Origin: Succinatimonas sp. CAG:777
Lineage (GTDB): Bacteria > Pseudomonadota > Gammaproteobacteria > Enterobacterales > Succinivibrionaceae
Direction of reading: 5' to 3'
Length of the DNA stretch: 64,000 bases
NCBI GenBank assembly: GCA_000431835.1
Contig: HF987922.1
Coordinates: 51,657 to 115,656 of the forward strand
Position 1 is the stretch's first letter. Every line of letters starts with the position of its first letter. Made by a program: the position numbers and the translations under genes. The notes beneath the pieces are model-generated. The model did not search any database, was not told the origin of the DNA, and saw only the letters and a list, made by a program, of their open reading frames with translations. Positions 53,986 to 62,008 of the stretch are shown here, in pieces.

Positions 53986-56019
53986 TTAGAGAATGCTCTC
54001 TAATTGTTTTAATGCTTCATCAATATCTGATTTGTATTGTTCTTCAGAAGTTTTTGCTTGAGTTCCTAATGGGTAGTACTCGGTATCCTCAGCAGGTAGC
54101 TCTTTTAAGAAACGGCTAGGATGAATAGCATCTGGTACACCGTTTCTTTGGGTAACTTCTCTAGCTAGCAGTAAGGTTAATTCCTGTCTTGCTCTTGTAA
54201 TACCAACATAAGCTAAACGTCTTTCCTCATCTACGTTATCTACGCCTTGGTTTTCTTCTGTAGGTAAAGAGTTCTTATGTGGTAGTGAGCCTTCTTCCAT
54301 ACCAACTAAGAATACATATGGGAATTCAAGACCTTTAGATGCATGTAAGGTCATCATCTGCACAGCATCATTGTCTTGATCATCACTCTTTCTATCCATC
54401 ATTTCTCTTAGGCCTAATTTATCTACGGCTTCAAGAAAACTTAATGGGGTATCACCTTTTTTACCGGCGATAAGATCTGATATCCAGGATAATAGGATAT
54501 TAACATTCTTAATCTTAATTTCAGTTGCAACTTTACTGTCGGTATTGGCTTTTATATAAGCGTTATAGCCAATTAACTCGGTTAGCTCATTGGCTAATTC
54601 TTTGTCTTTGCCATTGAGAATGTACTGACGTAATTTAGTAAGTAAAATTACGAACTCTCCTAAGGATTTTTTCTGTCTTGGAATTAGATCTTTGGTGACA
54701 TTGGGATTTAAGGCACTTTCGTAAAGGGACTTACCAATTGCTTTAGCCTGTGAGAATAAGGCATTGATAGTTTCATGACCAATACCTCTTCTTGGAATGT
54801 TAATCACTCTTAGCAAGGCCATGTCATCGTAAGGGTTACATATAACACGACACCAACTTAACATATCCTTAATTTCTACTTGCTCAAAAAAGCTACTTCC
54901 CCCTGAGATAAAGCAAGGAATTCTAGCTTCTCTAAAGGCCTTTTCTAAAGGTCGTGACTGAGAATTACTTCTGTATAAAACAGCATATTCCTTCCATTGA
55001 GAATGTGTTCTAAACTGATGAGCCAAGATTAACTGCACAACTCTGTCAGCCTCATCGTTTTGAGTTCGTAATTCCATGATTTGAACTTTCTTTCCAACAT
55101 TTGATTTTGTATACAAAGTCTTGTTGAAAATATGTTCGTTATTTGAAATTAACTTATTTGCACAGTTAAGTATGTGCTGTGTAGAACGATAGTTTTGCTC
55201 AAGCTTGATCACCTTTAAGTCAGGAAAGTCATTACTTAAAACTTTAATGTTCTCAGGACGTGCTCCACGCCAAGCATAGATTGACTGATCGTCATCACCT
55301 ACAACTGTGAATCTCTTGTTTTTAGAGGTCAGGTATTTTAATAACTGATACTGTGTTTCGTTAGTATCCTGATACTCATCTACAAGGATGTATTTATAGT
55401 AAGAGCTCCATTTATCTCTTACGGCTTGATTGTCTCGAAGTAATAGCGTGGTTTTAAAGATTAAATCCTCAAAATCAGCAGCATTGCAGGCAGATAGATA
55501 TGCCTGATAAGCCTCATATACCTGAACTCTAATTGTTCTTACAGCAATATCCTCAGGTCTTAAAAGACTAGTCTTCCAGGTACTGATATCTGTTGCTATT
55601 TCTTCAACAACAGTCTTCTCTGAATTATCAACTAAGATCTGTGGAAACTTTTCTCTGACAATATCTTTAATCAGCTTAAAACTATCGTACTGATCAAAGA
55701 GGGTAAAGTTTCTGCCTAATCCTAGAGCTACTGACTCCTCTTTTAAGATGTTTAACCCTAAAGAGTGGAATGTAGAAATAGTGATTAAAGAAGATCTTTC
55801 AGAGCCTAATTCTTGTTTTACCCTGTCTCTCATTTCAGCAGCAGCTTTGTTAGTAAAGGTTACAGCGCAGATCTGCTGTGGAGCAATGAAATGTTTATTG
55901 ATGAGACTGACGATTTTAGTTGTGATCACACGGGTCTTGCCTGATCCAGCACCTGCCAGAACCAGACAAGGTCCGTTTACATAATCGACAGCTTCCTGTT
56001 GAGCTTGATTTAATTGCAT
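53986..56019 (-). CDS. rep: ATP-dependent DNA helicase Rep
   Basis: The protein (677 residues, E. coli Rep 673) is a UvrD/Rep superfamily 1 helicase. Motif I is LVLAGAGSGKTRVITTKI. Motif Ia is FTNKAAAEMRDRV, motif II DEYQDT, motif III VVGDDDQSIYAWRGARPENI, motif IV LEQNYRST, motif V MTLHASKGLEFPYVFLVGMEEG and motif VI RLAYVGITRAR. The start MQLNQAQQEAVDYVNGPCL aligns with Rep rather than UvrD. It moves 3' to 5' and clears proteins ahead of forks. It is the last gene of a three-gene operon after tcdA and an orphan primase-like gene, with one base separating it from the latter. Confidence 0.95.
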   Translation of the reverse strand: MQLNQAQQEAVDYVNGPCLVLAGAGSGKTRVITTKIVSLINKHFIAPQQICAVTFTNKAAAEMRDRVKQELGSERSSLITISTFHSLGLNILKEESVALGLGRNFTLFDQYDSFKLIKDIVREKFPQILVDNSEKTVVEEIATDISTWKTSLLRPEDIAVRTIRVQVYEAYQAYLSACNAADFEDLIFKTTLLLRDNQAVRDKWSSYYKYILVDEYQDTNETQYQLLKYLTSKNKRFTVVGDDDQSIYAWRGARPENIKVLSNDFPDLKVIKLEQNYRSTQHILNCANKLISNNEHIFNKTLYTKSNVGKKVQIMELRTQNDEADRVVQLILAHQFRTHSQWKEYAVLYRSNSQSRPLEKAFREARIPCFISGGSSFFEQVEIKDMLSWCRVICNPYDDMALLRVINIPRRGIGHETINALFSQAKAIGKSLYESALNPNVTKDLIPRQKKSLGEFVILLTKLRQYILNGKDKELANELTELIGYNAYIKANTDSKVATEIKIKNVNILLSWISDLIAGKKGDTPLSFLEAVDKLGLREMMDRKSDDQDNDAVQMMTLHASKGLEFPYVFLVGMEEGSLPHKNSLPTEENQGVDNVDEERRLAYVGITRARQELTLLLAREVTQRNGVPDAIHPSRFLKELPAEDTEYYPLGTQAKTSEEQYKSDIDEALKQLESIL

Positions 56020-56020
56020 C

Positions 56021-57997
56021 CTAGATTCCGATGCACTTTACAAAGCTTAGAGGAACACCATTTTTATCAATAGTGTTGCAGATAAAATCACCGTTTGGTT
56101 GAACATCGATATCTATGTTCTGGAAAGAAAGTCCTTCTACATAGTCTCTGTCTGCTTTGTTACAAAGTACAATGATAGGAATACCTATGGATTTAACCTC
56201 GGAGGATAACTTGTCTAGCAGAGCTAAAGTTTCCTGTTGAGAGTATGCACATAAATCTAACATAGCTACAAAGTTGGTATTTCCTTGAATGGTCTGAGAT
56301 TCAATACCATCGATAAGCTGTTTTTCAATATCACTATCTTTTAGTTCTAAGAACTTAACTAACTGCCATTGAGATGCGTCAAATGGTTGCTGCTGCTCTG
56401 CTACAAGATTTGAAATGTATTTCCACTGAACTCTGTTACCGGCATAGACGATTGATGATAGTTTTGTCTTTATGATTTGACTTACAAAACGTCTTAAAAC
56501 CTGAGGTCTAGCGCTAAAAGAATACAGCGCACTTGATAACTCAAGAGTATTTAAATCCTCAGGTGCGCAAATATATTTGTATGCAGTTGGAGCACAAATA
56601 TCTTCAAATTGATAAGAGAGGATCTTATCTAAATTAGATAATCTCTCTTTTAGCATGCCTTTATCACTGTACAAAGCTTCGTTGATGTCTTTGAAAGGGT
56701 GAGCTAGGTTTAGACATTTAAAAGATATACCCAATTGATGTAGGTAAGTGCAAATCTTAGCGGTAGCTTCACGACCTGCTTCATCATTATCAAGAGAAAT
56801 ATAGAAAGTGTGTTCTTCAGTTGAATCTTTGATGCATTCTATGAGCGGCCTTACATTACCAGCTCCACCTAAAGCTATAGCTCTATAGCCTAGCGTTTCT
56901 AAACTTAAAGCATCAAACTCACCTTCAGTTATAAAGATAGTACCTTTTTGCTCTAATGCTTCATGATTGTAGATGTCAAAGATACCTTTTTTCTTATATC
57001 TTTCATTAGAGCTGTTTGCACTAAGATCAGTATTTCTTACACAGTAACCATGGATTCCGTAAGGAATGATGGCTGCTTTCCAGTATGATTTCTGACCTGT
57101 GATCTTGTTAATTTCAGCTTGAAAGTTTTCATCAAAGCCTAATTTAAATCTGTGAATTACAGAATCAGATAAGCCCCTGTCTCTAAAATAAGAGGTCTTT
57201 TCTACATTAGAAGCACATTGATTTACATAATCAGTAAAGTCATTAGCTGATTCTGATGCGTATGCAAATGGAGATACTTGAGAATCACCAAATCTGTGAG
57301 AGATATTCTGCTGCTCATTGAAGGCAAATTGATTCTGAGCAGAGGAGAATTGGTTTTGATTGTTTAAGTTCTGCTGACCAAAGCTGTTTTGCTGTTGACC
57401 AAATGAATTGTTGCCAAATGTTTGTGTATTGGAATTTGAAGGAGCATTTCCTCGCAGATTAAAAGGCTTTAACTTAGCCTCATCGAATGGTGAAATGGTA
57501 TTAAATCCTCTTTGAGGTTGTGTTTGCTGTTGCTGTAAATTCTGATCGAACTGATCGTTATTATGGTTTTCATTAAAACCAAAAGGAACACGAACCTCTT
57601 TTTGAGAAGAGTGAGAAGCTAAGAAATTGTTATTTTCAATTTCAAATGTAGGTGTTCTAATTTCAGGTTGCTTTTGATTGTTATAGTTCTTTAAAACATC
57701 AATAAAGCCTAAAGGCACCTTACCTATGTATAGTTCATGTGCCTTGATAAACTGATGAGAAAAATCACTGATATTAAAATCGATGCCGATCAGATCAAAG
57801 ATATTATAGACAGCATTGCAGTTAAAGCACTTAACCGTATAGTTAGATGCGTCGTAACTCATGCTTGGAATATGAGCTGTGTCAGTTGGATTTAAACAAA
57901 AAAAGTTGGAATTAACGTTAATTCCTTTACTTTTTAGATAATCAGGCAGTTTACTTAATAAAAACTGCTTTTGCTTCTCAAATTCTTGCTCTTGCAT
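56021..57997 (-). CDS. TOPRIM primase-like protein with zinc finger and Gln/Asn-rich linker
   Basis: Numbering is from an in-frame TTG at 58018; the chosen ATG at 57997 is residue 8. A CHC2-like zinc motif has Cys41, His49, Cys64 and Cys67 (CLNPTDTAH and KCFNC) near the N-terminus, as in DnaG/T7-type primases. Residues about 110-265 are low-complexity and rich in Gln, Asn, Phe and Ser (for example NNSFGQQQNSFGQQ). A TOPRIM domain follows, with EGEFDAL at 365-371, LDNDEAG at 409-415 and a KDINEAL at 443-449. The last ~190 residues include FVAMLDLCAYSQQ and PIIVLCNKADRD; no Walker A was seen. It is not the housekeeping DnaG (no DnaG RNA-polymerase layout or DnaB-binding end). The gene lies in tcdA-this-rep. 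Confidence 0.65.
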   Translation of the reverse strand: MQEQEFEKQKQFLLSKLPDYLKSKGINVNSNFFCLNPTDTAHIPSMSYDASNYTVKCFNCNAVYNIFDLIGIDFNISDFSHQFIKAHELYIGKVPLGFIDVLKNYNNQKQPEIRTPTFEIENNNFLASHSSQKEVRVPFGFNENHNNDQFDQNLQQQQTQPQRGFNTISPFDEAKLKPFNLRGNAPSNSNTQTFGNNSFGQQQNSFGQQNLNNQNQFSSAQNQFAFNEQQNISHRFGDSQVSPFAYASESANDFTDYVNQCASNVEKTSYFRDRGLSDSVIHRFKLGFDENFQAEINKITGQKSYWKAAIIPYGIHGYCVRNTDLSANSSNERYKKKGIFDIYNHEALEQKGTIFITEGEFDALSLETLGYRAIALGGAGNVRPLIECIKDSTEEHTFYISLDNDEAGREATAKICTYLHQLGISFKCLNLAHPFKDINEALYSDKGMLKERLSNLDKILSYQFEDICAPTAYKYICAPEDLNTLELSSALYSFSARPQVLRRFVSQIIKTKLSSIVYAGNRVQWKYISNLVAEQQQPFDASQWQLVKFLELKDSDIEKQLIDGIESQTIQGNTNFVAMLDLCAYSQQETLALLDKLSSEVKSIGIPIIVLCNKADRDYVEGLSFQNIDIDVQPNGDFICNTIDKNGVPLSFVKCIGI

Positions 57998-58020
57998 TCT
58001 TAAATCCGTATCAATCAATA

Positions 58021-58764
58021 TCAGTTCTTTGAGGTGATCTTATTTATGATCCATGAAGAAATTAAAAGACCTGCAGATGCAGTTACACTCATTGAAGCAC
58101 CAAATGCAGGTAGATCTCCACTTAGATAGTCTTCTTTTGAAGAGTATATAGGCTTTTCGTTAGAAAAAGTGCAGCTAATATTGAACTTTTTGCTATTAGA
58201 TTGAAATCCGTAATCCTTTCTCAAGCGCGCTCTCAGTTTTGAAATTAAAGCATCACCATTAGCGGTATTGATATCACCAATCTTCAGTTTTGATGGATCA
58301 CGTCTGCCTCCAGCTCCACCTGCTTCAATGAAAGTAGCGTTGTGTCTGAACAGGTAGTTGCAAACATATGCTTTAGCATCGATATCATCGATACAGTCAC
58401 ATACATAATCAGTTTTCCCTTCTAACACACCATCAATATTCTCAGGTGTCAGTTTAGTTTCGATTACTTCAATGTCTAAAAGAGGATTGATCTCTAAAAG
58501 TCTGTCAGCTAATACTCTTGCTTTGCCTAAACCAACAGTCTTTGAGGTGGTATGAAGTTGTCTGTTTGAATTGGTGAGCTCGATAATATCATTATCGATG
58601 AGGGTAAGAGAGCCAATGGCGGTTCTGCACAGAGCTTCTGTTGCCCATGAACCGATACCACCGACACCGATAACGGTTACGTGTGAGCTTTGTAATTTCT
58701 CAAAACCATCGTTTCCGTACAGTGCTCTGATACCTCTAAAAGCCAATCTTTTATCAAAATTCAT
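58021..58764 (-). CDS. tcdA: tRNA threonylcarbamoyladenosine dehydratase TcdA
   Basis: The 247-residue protein is an E1-like ThiF/MoeB-type enzyme. The ATP site is VIGVGGIGSWATEALCRTAIGSLTLID. The DNDIIELTNSNRQLH segment matches TcdA/YgdL closely, and CDCIDDIDAK is the cofactor-adjacent strand. It cyclises t6A37 in tRNA with ATP, at the membrane-associated CsdA-CsdE system. A hydrophobic end (SAGLLISSWIINKI) is in keeping with membrane association. It heads the operon tcdA-primase-like-rep, with GAGGA before the ATG. It is divergent from the tRNA-Arg/tRNA-Leu genes. TsaC, which starts t6A synthesis, is encoded at 35063. Confidence 0.93.
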   Translation of the reverse strand: MNFDKRLAFRGIRALYGNDGFEKLQSSHVTVIGVGGIGSWATEALCRTAIGSLTLIDNDIIELTNSNRQLHTTSKTVGLGKARVLADRLLEINPLLDIEVIETKLTPENIDGVLEGKTDYVCDCIDDIDAKAYVCNYLFRHNATFIEAGGAGGRRDPSKLKIGDINTANGDALISKLRARLRKDYGFQSNSKKFNISCTFSNEKPIYSSKEDYLSGDLPAFGASMSVTASAGLLISSWIINKITSKN

Positions 58765-58810
58765 ATCGTATTATCCTCGCCAAAATTTATATATATTTTA
58801 GCTATCTTTC

Positions 58811-58838
58811 TTGCAGGAATAAATAATTTTGCTATAAT
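58811..58838 (+). promoter_or_regulatory. Promoter of the tRNA-Arg/tRNA-Leu operon
   Basis: TTGCAG (58811-58816) and a perfect TATAAT (58833-58838) are 16 bp apart, about 28 bases before the first tRNA. The discriminator is GACCGGC, GC-rich as in stringently controlled stable-RNA promoters. Confidence 0.8.
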
Positions 58839-58865
58839 GACCGGCATATTCTGATGGTTCACGAT

Positions 58866-58939
58866 GATCCCGTAGCTCAGGTGGATAGAGTATCGGTTTC
58901 CGAAGCCGGTGGTCATGAGTTCGACTCTCATCGGGATCA
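58866..58939 (+). tRNA. tRNA-Arg (anticodon CCG)
   Basis: The acceptor stem is GATCCCG/CGGGATC, the D-arm AGCTC/GAGT, the anticodon loop TTCCGAA with CCG, and the T-arm ATGAG-TTCGACT-CTCAT. It should read CGG. The 3' end continues CATC after the discriminator A, so CCA is not encoded and must be added. The downstream tRNA-Leu does encode CCA. Confidence 0.93.
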
Positions 58940-58958
58940 CATCAAAAAAATTAATATT

Positions 58959-59043
58959 GCGAAAGTGGCGAAATTGGTAGACGCGCAAGCTTCAGGTGTT
59001 TGTACCGCAAGGCGTGAGGGTTCGAGTCCCTCCTTTCGCACCA
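58959..59043 (+). tRNA. tRNA-Leu (anticodon CAG)
   Basis: The acceptor stem is GCGAAAG/CTTTCGC, with the Leu D-arm GGCGAAATTGGTAGACGC. The anticodon loop CTTCAGG carries CAG. A long class II variable arm and the T-arm GAGGG-TTCGAGT-CCCTC follow. CCA is encoded at 59041-59043. It closely resembles E. coli tRNA-Leu(CAG). Confidence 0.95.
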
Positions 59044-59052
59044 ACAAAACAG

Positions 59053-59075
59053 GCAGTCAAGTGACTGCTTTTTTT
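59053..59075 (+). terminator. Terminator of the tRNA operon
   Basis: GCAGTC-AAGT-GACTGC followed by a seven-T run starts nine bases after tRNA-Leu. Confidence 0.9.
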
Positions 59076-59115
59076 GTGTCCTATTAGTGGTTCTTTACAA
59101 TAAAACGGAGAAAAA

Positions 59116-60687
59116 ATGAATAAATCCGTACCTGCTAAGTTTGGGATTCTAAATCGTTTTTTAAATGTTGTTGAACGATTAGGAAATAAGCTGCCACACA
59201 TTACAATGTTGTTTATCTATGCGCTTATTTTCACCATGCTTCTGTCATTGGCTTTATCTTATGTGGATTTTGACTATATTCATCCAAATACTCATGAAAA
59301 GATCAAAATCATTAACATGTTTACTCCTGATAACCTCTTAACTTTAGTAATTAACTCAGTTAAGAACTTTATGGGATTCCCTCCATTAGGCATCACAATC
59401 GTAGCAACATTAGGTATTGGTATTGCTGAAGGCTCCGGTTTCGTTAAAGTTTTAATTAGAAAGTTCCTATCTATCACTCCTAAGAAATTCTTAACTCCTA
59501 CAGTAATTTTTGTATCAATTGTTTGCCATATCGTATCAGACAGTGCATACACCATTTTAATGCCGGTTTCAGCTTTAATCTTCTATGCCTCAGGTAGACA
59601 TCCTTTAGCTGGTATTGCTTGTTCATTTGCAGGTTTAGCAGGTGGCTTTACAGCTTCATATACTCCTTCTATCATTGACCCTATCATGCAGGGCTTTACT
59701 GAAGCAGCTTCACACTCAATTGATCCAAATTACAGCGTGAATGTTTTATGTAACTACTTCTATGCTTTAGGTGGAACTTTCTTCATTATTGGCGCTATTT
59801 GGTTTGTAACTGATAAAGTTGTTGAACCTCGTTTATGGGCAACTATGCCTCTAGATGAGTCTACAAAGACAGATAAAACTTTAGTAATCGAAGATGTAAC
59901 TCCTTTAGAGAACAAAGCTTACTACGCTGCTTTAGCTACAATAGTTGCTCTATTAGCTCTTTTATTTATTCTATGTTACCCAGATAACTCATTATTCAGA
60001 GCTCCAGATGGTTCATTGACCTCTCCAAAAGCTCCTGTAATGCAGGGCTTAGTTCCATTACTCTTTATCTTCTTTTCTGTTCCTGGCCTTGTATATGGTT
60101 ATGTTGCAGGTACCTTTAAGAAGTCCAGAGATGTGATCGCATCAATGGAAAACATTATGAAGATGCTTTTATCATTCATTGTTTTCTGTTTCTTCGCAGG
60201 TCAGTTCTTATATGTATTTGGTGCTTCAAATATTGGTTCACTGTTAGCAATTTCAGGTGCTGAATTCTTAAAGAATTTAGGTATGCCATCAGGTATTACT
60301 CTGTTTGGTATCATTATTCTTACAGCAATGCTAAACGTGTTAATCACTTCAGCTACTTCAAAATGGGCTATTTTATCAACTATTTTTGTTCCAATGCTGA
60401 TGATGTTAGGTATTTCACCTGAACTTACACAGGCAGCTTTTAGAGTTTCAGACTCAGCTGTAAACGTATGTACTCCTTTATTCCCATTCTATCCATTGCT
60501 GATTTTATACTGCCAGAGATATTGTAAGAAGTCAGGTGTTGGAACCTTAAGCTCAATGATGTTACCTTACACATTTGCTCTTCTGATTGTCCTAACAGCA
60601 GTGTTATACGCTTACTGGATGATTGGAATACCTTTAGGCTTTAATAGTGGATTTGATTACCCATCAACCATGTATCCACAACCTTAA
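59116..60687 (+). CDS. AbgT family transporter
   Basis: The 523-residue polytopic membrane protein has about 12 hydrophobic segments. Conserved AbgT stretches include ERLGNKLPHITMLFI, GFPPLGITIVATLGIGIAEG, HIVSDSAYTILMPVSALIF, AGGFTASYTPSIIDPIMQGF and SATSKWAILSTIFVPMLMM. AbgT of E. coli imports p-aminobenzoyl-glutamate; other members expel sulfonamides, so the direction and substrate are not fixed by sequence. pepT lies 51 bases downstream on the same strand with a weak terminator between them. The pair suggests uptake of a peptide-like compound and its hydrolysis in the cytosol. The gene is preceded by GGAG eight bases before the ATG. Confidence 0.92.
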   Translation: MNKSVPAKFGILNRFLNVVERLGNKLPHITMLFIYALIFTMLLSLALSYVDFDYIHPNTHEKIKIINMFTPDNLLTLVINSVKNFMGFPPLGITIVATLGIGIAEGSGFVKVLIRKFLSITPKKFLTPTVIFVSIVCHIVSDSAYTILMPVSALIFYASGRHPLAGIACSFAGLAGGFTASYTPSIIDPIMQGFTEAASHSIDPNYSVNVLCNYFYALGGTFFIIGAIWFVTDKVVEPRLWATMPLDESTKTDKTLVIEDVTPLENKAYYAALATIVALLALLFILCYPDNSLFRAPDGSLTSPKAPVMQGLVPLLFIFFSVPGLVYGYVAGTFKKSRDVIASMENIMKMLLSFIVFCFFAGQFLYVFGASNIGSLLAISGAEFLKNLGMPSGITLFGIIILTAMLNVLITSATSKWAILSTIFVPMLMMLGISPELTQAAFRVSDSAVNVCTPLFPFYPLLILYCQRYCKKSGVGTLSSMMLPYTFALLIVLTAVLYAYWMIGIPLGFNSGFDYPSTMYPQP

Positions 60688-60697
60688 TATGTAAAAG

Positions 60698-60722
60698 CTG
60701 CAGTCTATATGACTGCAGTTTT
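60698..60722 (+). terminator. Hairpin between abgT-type gene and pepT
   Basis: CTGCAGTC and GACTGCAG form a perfect 8-bp stem with a TATAT loop, followed by TTTT. The short T-run ends 17 bases before the pepT ATG, so it could be partial and let some transcripts through. Confidence 0.65.
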
Positions 60723-60738
60723 GTTATGGGGATTTAAA

Positions 60739-61968
60739 ATGAATAATAAAGATGAATTATTAAGAAGATTTCTTCGCTATGTAGCAATCACATCACAATC
60801 AAATGCTTCTGTCGAGTCTGTTCCAAGTACTAAAGGTCAGACTGAATTAGCAAATTTATTAGCAAAAGATCTAGAAGAGTTAGGTTTAACTGACATAAGT
60901 GTTGATGAGCATTCTATTGTTTATGGTACTCTACATGGTAATGCAGAAGGTCCTGTTGTAGGCTTTGTCTCACATCTAGATACTGTTGATGTTTCTTTAA
61001 ATTCTGATATTCATCCTCAAGTTATTCACTATGAGGGTGGCGATGTTTTATTAAATAAAGAGCGCGAGATCTATATTAGAGTAAGTGAACATCCTGAACT
61101 TCAAAATTATGTAGGTCAGGATATTATTTTCTCAGATGGAACCTCTGTTTTAGGTGCTGATAATAAATCTGCAATGGCAAACATCATGACAGCATTAACT
61201 GTTTTGCATAATGATAAGACCATTAAACACCCAACCTTAAAAGTTGCTTTTGTGCCTGATGAGGAGATTGGTCTTAAAGGCTCAAAACTTATGGATTTGA
61301 ACAAATTCAAAGTTGATTATGCATACACTATCGACAGTTGCTCTTTAGGTGAAGTAGTTTATGAAACCTTTAACGCAGGCTCTGTTTTAATCAAGATTAA
61401 AGGTGTTTCAGCTCATCCAATGTCATCAAAGGGCGTTTTAGTAAATCCTCTTTTAGTGGCTCATGATTTCATTGGCATGTTTGATAGACATCAGACTCCT
61501 GAATGGACTGCTGATAAAGAAGGCTACTGGTGGTTTACCGGTATTGAAGCAGATCCTCTTTACTGCACTCTAAAAATGAATATCAGAGATCATGATAAAG
61601 ATCGTTATGAGTGGAGAAAAGAAGAGGTTGCATCTAACATTGAGAAGTTGAAGAAACTTCATCCTAAGGCTGAAATTAGCTACAAGATTAGTGATACCTA
61701 TGAGAACATTGCTAACAATGTAACTAAAGAGGATAAACCAGTAGCTCTAATTTATAAGGCTTTTGATGAGTTAGGAATTAAAGCAAAAACTTATGCAATG
61801 AGAGGTGGTACTGATGGTTCTGCTTTATCAGTTCGTGGTGTAGTAACTCCTAACTACTTTACAGGAGCTCATAACTTCCACTCTTATGCAGAGTTCTTAC
61901 CATTAAATGCTTTTGAAAAATCTCTTAATGTGACCTTAAAGTTAATTGATCTTTCATGCAATAAGTAA
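60739..61968 (+). CDS. pepT: Peptidase T (tripeptide aminopeptidase, M20B)
   Basis: The 409-residue protein (E. coli 408) removes the N-terminal residue from tripeptides. Zinc-site residues are His79 and Asp81 (VSHLDTVD), Asp141 (LGADNKSA), Glu175-Glu176 (PDEEIGLKGS), IDSCSLGE and a late AHNFHSYAEF. The ATG at 60739 has GGGGA eight bases upstream and yields the E. coli length; an earlier in-frame ATG at 60709 would lie in the terminator and lacks a site. It follows the AbgT-family gene. FNR-type control, as known for Salmonella pepT, was not visible. Confidence 0.95.
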   Translation: MNNKDELLRRFLRYVAITSQSNASVESVPSTKGQTELANLLAKDLEELGLTDISVDEHSIVYGTLHGNAEGPVVGFVSHLDTVDVSLNSDIHPQVIHYEGGDVLLNKEREIYIRVSEHPELQNYVGQDIIFSDGTSVLGADNKSAMANIMTALTVLHNDKTIKHPTLKVAFVPDEEIGLKGSKLMDLNKFKVDYAYTIDSCSLGEVVYETFNAGSVLIKIKGVSAHPMSSKGVLVNPLLVAHDFIGMFDRHQTPEWTADKEGYWWFTGIEADPLYCTLKMNIRDHDKDRYEWRKEEVASNIEKLKKLHPKAEISYKISDTYENIANNVTKEDKPVALIYKAFDELGIKAKTYAMRGGTDGSALSVRGVVTPNYFTGAHNFHSYAEFLPLNAFEKSLNVTLKLIDLSCNK

Positions 61969-61976
61969 TTGAAGAT

Positions 61977-62008
61977 CATAATTCAGAGGCTTATGCCTCT
62001 GAATTATG
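61977..62008. terminator. Perfect 14-bp hairpin between pepT and rlhA
   Basis: CATAATTCAGAGGC and GCCTCTGAATTATG pair fully around TTAT. It sits between two convergent genes and ends at the base before the rlhA stop. No T-run follows on either strand, so the type of termination is uncertain. Confidence 0.5.

Noticed and set aside
57300..57560. DNA tandem repeat behind the Gln/Asn-rich linker
   Set aside because: Codons vary and the units are irregular, so it is a low-complexity protein region rather than a clean tandem array.
56021..58018. Prophage or satellite origin for the primase-like gene
   Set aside because: No integrase, capsid, terminase, att-like repeat at the nearby tRNAs, or composition break was seen, and the gene is embedded in a tight operon with two core genes.
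58761..59201. Three ORFs of 69-77 codons on both strands across the tRNA genes
   Set aside because: They lie over tRNA-Arg, tRNA-Leu and their terminator, have no ribosome sites and look like typical translated tRNA.
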